Of a stretch of 64,000 nucleotides of DNA, positions 49,398 through 61,009 are shown piece after piece. Source of the stretch: Cinclus cinclus (taxonomy: Eukaryota > Chordata > Aves > Passeriformes > Cinclidae); assembly GCF_963662255.1 (NCBI RefSeq), contig NC_085059.1, positions 5,365,234 through 5,429,233 of the forward strand, given 5' to 3'. The position numbers were made by a program, and so were the translations under genes. The notes beneath the pieces were generated by a model, which had not been told where the DNA came from, made no database searches, and worked only from the letters and a program-made list of their open reading frames with translations. Numbering within the stretch: the stretch's first letter is position 1; each line of letters starts with the position of its first letter.

Positions 49398-49649
49398 CCC
49401 TGCACGCACCGCCGCCGCTGCTCTCGCTCCACCCGCCGCCGCCGCCGCTGTGGCTCTGGCTGCCGGCCCCGGCACGGGCCCCGCACGGCTCCCCGCCGCC
49501 GCCCGGACGCACCGGCTCTGCTGCCCGGCCCGCGCCGCCCCCCCGCGCTCACAGCCGGGCTCTCCGCCGCACCGGGGCGGAGCCGCCCACACGCCGTTCC
49601 TGAGCCTGCAGCGACACCGTGCGCTGCTCCGCCGCCTCACGCCAGCCGC
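49398..49649 (-). promoter_or_regulatory. Promoter/5' UTR block of exon 7
   Basis: Candidate CSE at 49619-49608. Has CCCACACGCCG (plus strand) where most copies have CCCACGCGCCG, a CpG loss shared only with exon 9. Confidence 0.55.
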
Positions 49650-52600
49650 CACACTGCCTCTGCCTCCGCTCCGTAGTTTTTCGCTTCTAAACTAGATCGT
49701 CTTTCATTTCATTTTGCCCTTATTTTCTTTCTTTTGTTTCCTTTTCCTTACCCTTTCTGTTAATTTCCAAAAAGTCTCTGGAGGCAGACAGCAGACAAAT
49801 CATGTCGGATCCGCCAATTCCTCTTAGATGACTTCAGTGTCAGACAAGAGAATATTCTAATGGACCCAGAAGCTCTTCACAACCAGCTTCACCCAGCGAT
49901 TAGAGGTAAGTTCGTCGCGTGCTGCTCATCTCCTTTGCGGTTGATTCGTTTCTCTTCTTTGTCATCCTTTGCTCCTAATTACCTCCTTCAGACCATCTCA
50001 TGTTTTTATCTTCTCTCACTTCTTTTATATCCTCCTTTCTTGCTCTCCACCCTTCCTGCACCCTATGAGACCATCTGTGCCAAACCAGTAAACTCGTCTG
50101 TCCGTCCATCCTTCCTCTCTGGAATCCTTCCTTCTCGTCCCTCTCCTTACGCACACACACTCTGCTCTTCTCTCCTGTTCTCTCTTTCATCTCCTTTGTC
50201 TCATTAATCAATGTCTTGTTCCACGTGATTACATCACCCTCCCCATGAAGCACCAACACGCCACGGGTAGCAGTTCCCGTTCCTCTCTGCTCCCGTCTTT
50301 CATCTCTCCAGTCAAGGAACAAACTTCCTGCTCACTTCAAGTCTGTGCCGGGCTGACAGAGCGCTCTTGCACCTCAACGTCTGGAAGGAAACCACGCTCT
50401 GCAGACCCCATCCTCTCAAGGGAGAGAATTCACAGCCCTCTGAAACACTGGCCAAATCCCGAGGTACCCGGACATTACTGCAAACAGACTTCACTAAGCA
50501 CAAACAACCCAGGGTAATCTTTACTCCAGGGATTCAAACACACCACGGCTCAGCAACCAATTCCTCATGAACGCTGAATAATTACGGAACAACCACAGCT
50601 CCAAACACTCTTCATACACCTCGATGAAGAACCATTCTTCAGGCCTCATTTGGCACCTGTATGATGAATGTACCTTTCTGCCTTCATGTTCCAGGCAGGC
50701 CAGCACAGTCAGAAACACACAGCGAGATTGTCCATCCCCAGGGGCATTACAGCCCGTGGAATGCCTCTGTGCAGCCTGATCCACAGGGTAAAGGCAACAA
50801 AGTCATTGTATCTCTGTCGTTTTCTCTGGCAACGCACGCCCGACTCCCACCACATCCACTCTGAGAAATGGTTTGGGGTCCCTTCTGCATCCGTGCTTCT
50901 GTTATTTGCCCCTACTCTGTCTGGACAAAGAAGACAGAAAGGAGAGGAGGCAGTGGCACACTGCTGATCCAGGAAAGCAATCATAGAATTTCTGACACTG
51001 GAAGGCACCCAGAAGGATCATCCAGCTGAACTCCAAATCCAGGCACGTTTGGTCAATCCAAAATGAAGAATCCATGGCCAAAGACATATCAAGGTACAAC
51101 TGTCATTCAGACTCATCTTTAGGGAACAGCAACTTACCTCAAGCATCCCTGCCTCCTTCTTCAGAAAAGATTTACATTCAAGGCAGGGAATTGGTTCTGA
51201 AGTCTGTTTTCCTTCAATGTTATCAGTAATTTCAGGGGAAGAGGAACACGGGGAAATGACCCACATTCTGCAAAAGCCTCTAAATCACTGAACAGAGCAC
51301 AGTGCACTTCAAACACTTGTATCACATGCCAAGTAGGAGAGACCTGGCAAATCCAAGGACATTCTCCCAGCGTCAACCTCAGCTTAGAAGATTGGAAAAT
51401 CCATCCCTCATACTGATGGTCAGCTGCTGGAGACTCTCCTACCTGACAGCGGCCAAAATTCAGCAGTCTGCATTTCATTCGCTGTTACCAACACATTGCC
51501 AATGCAAAATAAGAAAAAAAAAAACAAACCCGAGGTTTCTGGTAAAATGAGAGAAGAAAACTAGAAGATCGCATTCCATCATATCAAAATGCCACGTCTG
51601 GCAACATCTTGATTATGGACAGAATTTTCTCCACTCACTCTCAAGACAAGAGCATGAATGTAAACAAGGTGAGCTTCAGAGAAGGGTAATCGAGCAAGAC
51701 TGAAATTTCAAAAAGCTCCTATTTAGCCAACACCATATTTTCAAAAGCAAGTGCTCTGAGATGGGTAAGGATGATGTCCTCACATCTGGCAGGAAGGGCA
51801 TGGAGAATACCAAGGATAGACAGCACTTCAGAAGGACCTGAGAGGATCCCAGGCATGCAACCCCAAGGAACGGGTGACTTCATAAGGTTCCCCAGTGGAA
51901 TCCTCCACCCCAAGCTCTGGGAAATCAATCTCCAGCTGAGCAGCTGGAGCTTTCTTGCCCAATGACAGAGCTTGTGCCACACAGCATCTCCAGTTCCTCC
52001 CTACAGAAACTTCCCCACTCAGAGTCACCCTCTCCATGATGGAGGGCCCAAGGAATACTCCATGCCACTCGGAGGATTGCAGCTGCAGCAGCCAAACTGC
52101 CCCACCACAACAGCTTGGCCCAGCAATAAAACCCACTCTGAGCACGATCCAGGCCTTCACACATCCCACCCTTCCTTCACAATTGGCACAAACAACTTAT
52201 GAAGGGATGCAAAACCACAGAACTTCTGCCAGGCCCTGTGAAATTCACACTAAATGCTCTGTGCTTTTTCAGCAGTCTCAGATGGAAATGATGTGTTCTC
52301 ACCACAGAAGCACACATGAGAGATGTTTAAAATTCTGGGATCAGAGTGACACCTCTGATCCCGGTGCAGATTGATTTGGTTTTGAGAGAACCACACCAAA
52401 TGCTGAAGCACAAGCATGGTCACAGTATCCACTGTAGGGGAGAATTTCTACAATGATATCAGGGCTGCTCTGGAAGGTTTGCTGTGGTTGTGCAGGCATC
52501 ACGGTTGAGCATGACCAGGGCTTGATCACCCCATTTCTAAAGAGGCTGATCATCCAAATGCTCAGGTCAGAGAAATGTGGCACACACAGATTATACCCTC

Positions 52601-53947
52601 CTCCTCAGCACATCCTCCTCCAAATCCCACTTGACAAAGAGATAGGAACAGTCAAATTCATATCAAGAGATGAGGAAATTGCTATCGATGTGCATCCCTA
52701 CACAGGAACTGCAGCAAGCTCAAGTCCTACCCTCCCACATTGCATTTCTCAAAGAGGGAAGTGATTCATGGAACAAAATTCATCATCGCATTTCCTCTTA
52801 CCATCATATATTGCACAATAATGATGTAACAGCACAAATTACTTCCTGTGGAAGGAGATCTTCATCACCCCAAAGGACTCTGTGGCCATTTCAATAGCAC
52901 ACAGCACAGCAAGTTCCACAAAGCCTCCAACAGGAGAACCTTAGAACCTTGCAATGGATCCCACAGTGAAGCAAGCTGTGCCCATCCCACCTCATAGTTT
53001 TCTCTAGGTTACATTCATTCATCATAGGTATCCTTCATTCATCACTCTAACTCTAAGACATGAGTTCTCAAGACAACCACAGCATCACTAATTCTTGTCT
53101 TAAGACAGGGCCCATGGACTTCCCAATGAATCCCACCTTCCTTGGGCAACTCTTCCCTCTGCTCAAGGGTGCATTAAAAATAAACCCCTGAGCCTTACTC
53201 CACCACTGCTGCAATCACTTTCATAAACATGCTACAGTTGTCTTCTTCCAAAGGAAGCAATGAAGATATAAGGGAAAAGATTCTAGTAGAAGTCCATACT
53301 GCCTTTCCTAACTTCTTAAGGACTCTAATGATAGAAACTAAAGGCAGAATTGTTGTTTCCACAAAGAGCCAAATATTTGAAGTCCCAGATGTCATGTTCT
53401 GTCCCATCTCTTCCTAGGAAAATAAAAGAGGACAGGCACCAAAAAATAATCCAGTCCTAATACCAACATGGTCTGCAGTCAGCAAAGACATTAAGTCAAT
53501 ACAAAGGGACTGGGGGATTGTTACCACCACAAGGAGTTTTGTATTTGTGCACCAAGCTCACACCGAAACCCTACACGCAATGAAGTAAGAAAGTTGCCTG
53601 CAAAGCTGTAACCTTGGGCACCTCTCACTGAAACCGGCAGTGATTTCATTCGAGGGTACAACTCCTGCCCAACGAGGCAACACTCAGCTGCGGATGGTAA
53701 ATGCTCTGCCGTCCATAATAGCTTAAGATTGCTGCTTCGACGCACACCAACAAATTGTGAAATCACGAGAGGACATGGCGTGAGATGGAAATGTCGAATT
53801 AATATCCTCTAACACCCCCTGCCATGAGAGAGCGGGGGCAGAGCCGCGCTACATGGAGGAACTACCCACGGGGCGGGAGAAAATTAACAGAGAGGTGAAA
53901 AGGCGGGAGAGGAGAGAACGAGAGACGAGCAAGGAAGCAGCACTGAC
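49650..53947. other. Class A intergenic segment between exons 7 and 8
   Basis: A third class A version. Around 51520 it resembles the 1-4337 type (AATAAG followed by a long A run), but from about 51640 it resembles the 7143-11432 type (CACTCTCAAGAC, CTATTTAGCC), which suggests past exchange. Plus-strand donor GT 49906-49907; CR1-like fragment 50979-51036; minus-strand donor GT 51137-51136. No gene recognised. Confidence 0.7.
50979..51036 (-). mobile_element. Possible CR1 LINE 3'-end fragment
   Basis: Fifth class A copy, with TTTCTGACAC where the others have TTTCTTACAC. Confidence 0.4.
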
Positions 53948-56488
53948 CGTGTCGAGGAGAGCGGAGGGCTCCGGCTGCGCGTCCTTGGCCGCGGCGCCGG
54001 GCGGCGGCGGAGGGAAATTGGGGCTGAAAACCATGAGGTCGCTCTTGGCCGCGCCGTCCGCCACGCACAGGCTGCGGCTGTGGCGCTGCGAGTACGACCA
54101 GCTGCCCACTTCGCTGGCGCACACCAGCGTCGTGGGCCCGGGCCCCGAGAGCACGGCCGCCCGCGGCGCCCAGCGCGACGCCCCGTACAGCACCAGGGCC
54201 AGCAGGAACAGGCTGGACACGGCGCAGATCGCCACCACCAGCCACACGTTGGTCGCCGCGCTGGCCGCGCCGGCGCCGAGCTCCACGCCCGACGCCGACC
54301 GCGACCCCGACGCCGACCAGGACGACGAGGACGAGGAGGAGGAGAGCGACGATCCTGGGCCCGCGGCCAGCGCCGCTTCGGCCGCCTCGAGCAGCGACAC
54401 GCTGAGCGTGGCCGTGGCCGAGCGCGCCGGCTCGCCGTGGTCGCGCACGACGATCAGCAGCCTCTGGCGAGGGCCGTCCGCCTCGTCCAGCGGCCGCGCC
54501 GTGCTCACCTCGCCGCTGTAGAGCCCCACGCGGAACGGGCCCTTGCCCCGCGGCTCCCACAGCTCGTAGCGCAGCCACGCGTTGTAGCCCGAGTCGGCGT
54601 CCACGGCGCGGATCTTCGCCACCACCTGGCCCGCCGGCGCCCCCCACGCCGCCCACGCCCACAGCGTGCCCGAGCCCGAGCCCGAGCCCGAGCCCGGCCC
54701 CGAGGACGCCTCGGCCGCCACGGCGCCCGCCTCCGCCGCCGAGCCCGCGGGCGGCAGCAGCAGCGCCGGCGCGTTGTCGTTCTCGTCCAGCACGAAGAGC
54801 TGCACCGTGGCGTTGCCGCACAGCGGCGGCTCCCCCGCGTCCACCGCGCGCACCTCGAACTGCAGCACCTGCAGCTCCTCGTAGTCCAAGGGCTGCAGCG
54901 CCCACAGCCGCCCGCTCTCCGCGTCCACCGACACGTAGCTCGACGCCGCACGCCACCCGCCGCCCACGGCCCCCGACGACCACGACGGAGCCGCGGCCCC
55001 GCCGCCCACGCCGCCCTCCCACACCGAGTAGCTCACGCGCCCGTTGCCCGCCTCGTCCGGGTCCCGCGCCCACAGCCGCGCCAGCTCCGCGCCCGCCGCG
55101 TTGTTCTCCCGCGCCAGCACCGTGTACACGGCCTGCGAGAACGCGGGCGCGTTGTCGTTCACGTCCGACACCGGCACCCGCAGCCCGCGGCTGGCGCGCA
55201 GCGCCGGCGCCCCGCCGTCCTCCGCACGCACCTCCACCTCGTACTCCGACACCCGCTCCCGGTCCAGCGCCTCGCGCAGCACCAGCGAGTACGAGCCCGC
55301 GAACGTCGCCTCCAGACCGAACGGCGACGCCGGCCACACCCAGCACCGCACGCGCCCGTTCGCCCCCGAGTCTCGGTCCGACACGCTCAGCAGGGCCACC
55401 ACCGTCCCCACCGACGCGTCCTCCGACACCGGCACCGACAGCGACGTCACCCACACCTCCGGCGCGTTGTCGTTCACGTCCAGCACCTCCAGCACCACCT
55501 TGCAGTGACCCGACAGAGGAGGTGAACCCTTATCTGCTCCTTTAATGTGCAATTCGTATAAAGTCACGGTTTCGAAGTCCAGGGCACCTTTCAGTCTGAT
55601 CTCTCCACTATTTGCATCGATACTGAATAAATCTCCTGCTGAGGGGGGAACAATAGTAACAATAGCATATAAAATTTCACCATAGATTCCTTTGTCCGCA
55701 TCCGTGGCGTTCACCTGTGCTACAAAAGTCCCCACTAAAGCGTCCTCGGGCAAAAGTACGTTATATGCAGACTGGTTGAACTGGGGTGCGTTGTCATTCA
55801 CATCCAGCACCGAGATCAGCAGCTCCATTGTCCCCGTCAGAGACGGCCGGCCCCCGTCACTCGCCGTCAGCACCAACCGGTGCACGGGAATCGTCTCCCG
55901 GTCCAGAGATTTCGTGAGTATCAGAAACAGTGACTTACTGCGAGAGTTACTGTTTTCTTCCTCTATTCTAAAATGCTCGCTGGGGCTGAGTGTGTAGGAG
56001 AGCTGTGCGTTCGCTCCGATATCCGCATCCGACGCGCCCTCCAGCGGGAAACGAGACCCCGGCAGGGTGGTGAATTCCGCGATGCTGAGGTTTTTTCGGG
56101 CGGCGGGGAAGACGGGGGCATTGTCGTTGATGTCGGTGACCTCCAGCTGCACATGGAAGACGCGCAGCGGCCGCTCCAGCAGCACCTCCAGGCGCAGCGC
56201 GCACGGCGCGCTCTTGCCGCACAGCTCCTCCCGGTCGAGCCGCGAGCTCACCAGCAGCGCGCCGCTCGCCCCGCTCACCTCCACGCTCGCCCGCCGGCCC
56301 TGCGCCACCAGCCGCAGCCGCCGCGCCTCCGCCTCGCCCGCCTCCAGCCCCAGGTCCTGCGCCAGACGGCCCACCACCGTGCCGGCCTTGGCTTCCTCCG
56401 GCACCGAGTACCGCACCTGCCCGCCCGCCAGCGCCCAGGCCGCCTGCAGCACCAGCACCCGCAGCACCGCACCACAACGCTCGCCCAT
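53948..56488 (-). CDS. PCDHA: Protocadherin alpha variable exon (exon 8), EC2/EC3 mosaic
   Basis: 847 residues. EC1 and EC2 up to RPSL match exons 1 and 4, including the loop RIEEENSNSRSKSLFLIL. EC3 is unlike any other exon here (SAYNVLLPEDALVG, NATDADKGIYGEILYAI, DANSGEIRLKGALDF, KGADKGSPP). The switch lies around RPSL(T)GTMELLISVLDVNDN, about 55800-55860. The Ser-Gly repeat has four hexamers (54669-54692). Synonymous T changes at 54356 and 54377 distinguish its 3' part. The tail is the class A-linked KDAQPEP, with class A downstream and class B upstream. Donor GT at 53947-53946; read-through stop at 53851-53849. Confidence 0.95.
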
Positions 56489-56740
56489 CCCTGCACGCAC
56501 CGCCGCCGCTGCTCTCGCTCCACCCGCCGCCGCCGCCGCTGTGGCTCTGGCTGCCGGCCCCGGCACGGGCCCCGCACGGCTCCCCGCCGCCGCCCGGACG
56601 CACCGGCTCTGCTGCCCGGCCCGCGCCGCCCCCCCGCGCTCACAGCCGGGCTCTCCGCCGCACCGGGGCGGAGCCGCCCACGCGCCGTTCCTGAGCCTGC
56701 AGCGACACCGTGCGCTGCTCCGCCGCCTCACGCCAGCCGC
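56489..56740 (-). promoter_or_regulatory. Promoter/5' UTR block of exon 8
   Basis: Candidate CSE at 56710-56699. T variant; class B upstream, like exon 6. Confidence 0.55.
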
Positions 56741-57311
56741 AACCTCAGCCGCGCTGACTTTCCCCACCGTGTCTATTTTCTGGTGAGTCTTGTTGTCGTG
56801 CTCCTCTTCTTTCCCCTTACATCTTCGTCTTTCTTTCTATGTTAGCCTTTATTTCCTCTTTCTTCACTTCCTTTTTCGTTTCTCCTTCTTTCTGCATTTT
56901 CGGGTTTTTTTGGTTTTGTTTCGATTTCATTTCTTCATTTTCTTTGTACTCTTTTCTCTTTCTTCCTTGTCTGTCTTCTTTATGGTCCTTGTTATGCCAC
57001 TCCTCATTCTTTCCACTCCTTTTCCGTCTCCTTCCACTCTCCTTTGTTCTTTAGCCGCACAGTTCGTCAGTTTTCTCTGGCGCCGCGGACACCATCAACT
57101 GCGGCACCATCAGCGCTAATTACAGAGTCCCATTGCTAGAGAGCTGTGCTGCTCTAACCAAGGGTGTTAGGAACCAACTCCCTTCCAAGGATAACGATAA
57201 GGTCGGGGCGTGCTGCTCTGCTCTTTTACTGCCTCTTTTGCATTTCCATTCTGTCATTCATCTCTTACTTTCATTCTGGCTTCATTTTTATTTACGCGGG
57301 TTCATTACTAT

Positions 57312-57373
57312 TAGTAGTAGTAGCAGGAGGAGGAGGAGGAGGAGGAGTAGCAGTAGTAGTAGCAGTAGTAGTA
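57312..57373. repeat. AGT/AGG/AGC trinucleotide microsatellite, expanded
   Basis: Same expanded length as 43139-43200, supporting their shared origin. Confidence 0.85.
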
Positions 57374-60300
57374 TGCTGTTTATTTTCTGCACTTCTATCT
57401 CCTCTGTTTCCCTTCTCTTTTCTTGTTCTTTCTCTACAACTTTTCGTTCCTGCCTCTCCTAGACTCTCCTCATCTGTTTTCAGCTTGTCTCTTCTGATTT
57501 TTTTTTCCTTCACTAAAATAGTTTCGAAATTCTTGCAATATACTTTGGGAATATATCCCTTCTTCTTTTACCTGACTCTTTGATGTACCTCTTTGCTTTT
57601 TGTTTGGTTTATTTTGTTTGTTTCTTTTAATTCTTTCTACATTCTTCCTCCTTTCTTGGCGTTGCCTCCCCTTCTCATCTAATGCCATACTTTATATCTT
57701 CTGGACATTCTGTCCTTCAACAAAATATTTTAAAAATACCTACAGCACCCCTGCCACCAACCACAGACATGCCCTTGGGCCAGAATCGCATTTCTCTTCC
57801 CTACACCTCCTCTCCATGTGCAGACGGAGAAACCCACTTACTGTCCATGCACCTGCAGCTTCCCCTCCCTCCAGGAAAAAGGCCACAAATCTTCAGCCTC
57901 CCGTGTTCTCAAGGGCCCAGCAATAACACAGCAAGGCAGTCAGATGGCAAAGAACAGCTCTGCCACATCAAAACACATCCACCGCTCTGACACAGAAACT
58001 GAAGCACAGCTATTGGGACATCTGTGCACACAGGCCTCAAAGAGTTCAAACAAACCAGGGAATTTGCTCATTCAGGAACTCAAACCTATCACAGCCCAAC
58101 ACCACAAACTTTCTTAGAGACTTTAAAAAGCTCTGCGCAACCCCAGCTCCTGAGGACTCATCATGAGCCTCAGTCCTTCCTGACTCACTCTCCGCTTGCA
58201 TGTTCCACGTTCTTCTCTTCCTTTCTGGCAGGCACTCACTGCCTAGACAACACACCGAGAACCTCGCTATCTGTGAGGCCCCACAGAAAATCTCTCACTC
58301 ACCGTAGAATGATCCACTTGTCAAACAAGAGCCACGAAGGTAACGTCACAACAAGGTCACTAAGAACACTCCCTTGACCTTCTACACATCTGTTTAGTGA
58401 AACCAGTGCTGGTCCCTCCTCCATTCCCTCTTGCTGTCACCCACTCAGGCTGTGCCAGGAAGCATCAGAAAAGGAATGAGAGCCGGTAACAGCTGCTTTG
58501 TTGGTCCAAGAGGGTGAACATTCTGCTGATTCGACAAAAAGATGACACAACTCGACAGGAACTAAAGTACACCGGTCTCAAGAACATCCACGTTTGGCGA
58601 ACGACTTACCTCTTCTGAACTGCTTCCTTCTTCAGAAAAGAAATATTTTCCGAGCAGGGGGATTAGTTTTAAAGGACACTCGCCCTTAAAACTATCAGTG
58701 TACCTGGGGTAGCTGGACAGAAAGAAAAAATCACTTATGTTCCACAAAAACTTGACGGCATGCAATGCCCGTGAGGCACTTCCCTCGCTGGGGAACAAGG
58801 AAGCAGACCTGTAAGCTACAGAAATTCTCTCAAAGCAAAACTTAGAAGAGAGGAATCGACATCCCCCACACTGATGGGGAACAGCCCAAATATCTGCCAC
58901 GTTGCCAATGAGAGACAGGAAATGAACACAACCGCAAACAAACCCAGCAAAACAAAAGCATGTGCAGTTTGGCAGAGAAGAGGATAAAAGGAAACACCTC
59001 CCATTCTGCTGTTGTACTGAAATGCAAGTTTTGACGCCATCCTGAATACCAACAGCCGTCTAGCAAGACTAAGAGCAGAGGGGTAATGAGGGAAAGATAC
59101 AGAGAAGGCTTGGCAGCATGACCCAAATTTCAAAAAGGTTCTCTTTGACCAACAACATCGCAAGTCAAACCCAAGTAGTTAAAGGCACGCGGGACAGGTG
59201 TCTTCACAAGCAGCAATACCAGAAAGAACAGCAGTGCTCTAAGATGTGCAGAACTTCTGGGTGTCCTGAGAGGATCCCAGGAGAGCAGCACTGTGTGCTG
59301 GAACCACTCCTGAAGTACTCTACCATAATCCTGTATTTTGCACTCTGGCAACTGGAATCTCCACAGCTAAACAGACACCCTCCATTTCATCCCCAAAGAT
59401 GTATTCAAAAACTCCCCTTGCCCCACGTCTGGCACAAAAAATACGCAGAGTTCTGCAAATGCATTCTGTGATTCTTTGACTTTTCCCGCGTGATAGGATG
59501 CTTTGTGAGTTTTCAGCATTTTCAAGTACAAACCAAGTTCTCAAAGGTTCTGCAATTAGAGTAATGAACAATACAGGTCCCAGTCCCCACTGAGCCTCTC
59601 CTTCAAGAGACCACAACAAGAGATAAAGCGCCAATCCATTCAAAATGACAACTGGGTGGAAGAATTTCTACAATCCAAGACCGGAGCTGGGCTGCTCTGT
59701 AGATGTGAAGGTTTGGTGTGTACATCCAGACACCAGAACGAGCCGTGTGCGGTAACAGGACACACCATCTCTACCCAGACTGACCGTGCAAGAGCACAAG
59801 CAGGAGAAGAAAAGCACAGCAAGATTACACCCGCCCCCTCAACTGCCCTTAAAAATCCTCTCTGAAGACGAGCACAGATCCACCGGGGCAAGAGCTGTGG
59901 AAGCTGGGACGAACACGCTACAGTACACATGGAAAGCAGTTTGTAGTGCTACCCTCCCACAACAACACTCCCAAAAGAGCAGCAAAAGTGTTCATCAGTG
60001 TGCACGTTACCCACTCTTTTCCAACACTTTCCACATGCCAGGCCAGAGGCAGCCAAGGAGCTGTCTCTGATGGGAGATATTCATAAGCACAAAGGACTCT
60101 GGCCATTTCAATACCACATGGCATCTCAAGATCCAGAACGCCTCCAACATCAGACTCTCGGAACTTGGGAAAGAATCCGGGGCAGAAACACTCCATACCA
60201 ATCCTGCCTCCTGCTAGGCATGCTCCATTCCTCACTTTGTAACATTTATTCTCGAGAAAAAGCCATCATCTCCCATGCTTCTCTTCTTATGACATGGACC

Positions 60301-60776
60301 AAGGTCTTACAAATTATTTCCAGATCCCTCACACAAGGCATCCCACTGCTCCAGAACACCATCCCAGTGTTCACAATGACTCTGTTGGACCAACCGAAAC
60401 AAAGAAACTACTCTCTGCCAAATGAAAATACATTAAAGCACAAGTCGGAATCGTCAGTTGTCCCCACAACTCTAGCTGAGGAAAACGACACAGGATGAGG
60501 ACAGAGAAGAAAACCACAGGTGATACCAACAAGGTCATCACTCTGCAGAAGGCAATAAGCCACGACACAGTGCCTGGGGGTCTCTTTCCAGCAGAGCCTC
60601 GTTCTTTTGCACTCCTACAACGAGCTCGGGTGGAAACGCTACATACCAGCCAACAAGACGGCTGTCAGCAGAAATGAAACCTTAGGGAAGTGATTTCACA
60701 TTAGGGGAAAACAATCCGTGTCCACACCAGCAAATCTCAGCTGCGGACCGTAATACCACATGCGTGGAGCTATACC

Positions 60777-60782
60777 TTTATT
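60777..60782 (-). other. Candidate poly(A) signal for read-through form of exon 9
   Basis: Same AATAAA in the class B sequence downstream of exon 9. Confidence 0.35.
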
Positions 60783-61009
60783 TCTCCCAAGTATTCCCCG
60801 CCCACCAGCAGGAGTTCTGGAGTTCGTGCAAGGACATAGCGGCAGGGGGAACGGTGCTCGTGACTTAAATAATCATTTGTTAAGGAACACACCGCCCTCT
60901 GGAATCGGCAATTCGGATTGGAAGCCATCAGAGACTGCTCAGGGAACATAACAGAAGGGGCAGAAGAGGAAAAAAACAAGTAGACATGAGCAGAGGAAGC
61001 AGCACTGAC

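Larger units (their letters stand above)
42316..49850. repeat. ~14.2-kb-period duplication, copy with exon 7
   Basis: Aligns with 56489-64000 at offsets of 14,173, 14,174 and then 14,150 bp. The last step is due to length differences between exons 7 and 9. A handful of substitutions are visible, so it is older than the 21-kb event. The boundary within EC1 cannot be placed because all exons match there. Confidence 0.8.
56741..61009. other. Class B intergenic segment between exons 8 and 9
   Basis: Close copy of 42568-46835 at an offset of 14,173 bp, becoming 14,174 after a 1-bp insertion near 58280 (CCCC for CCC). Plus-strand donor GT 56783-56784, trinucleotide repeat 57312-57373, exon-like block 58712 down to 58610, AATAAA 60782-60777. 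Confidence 0.75.
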
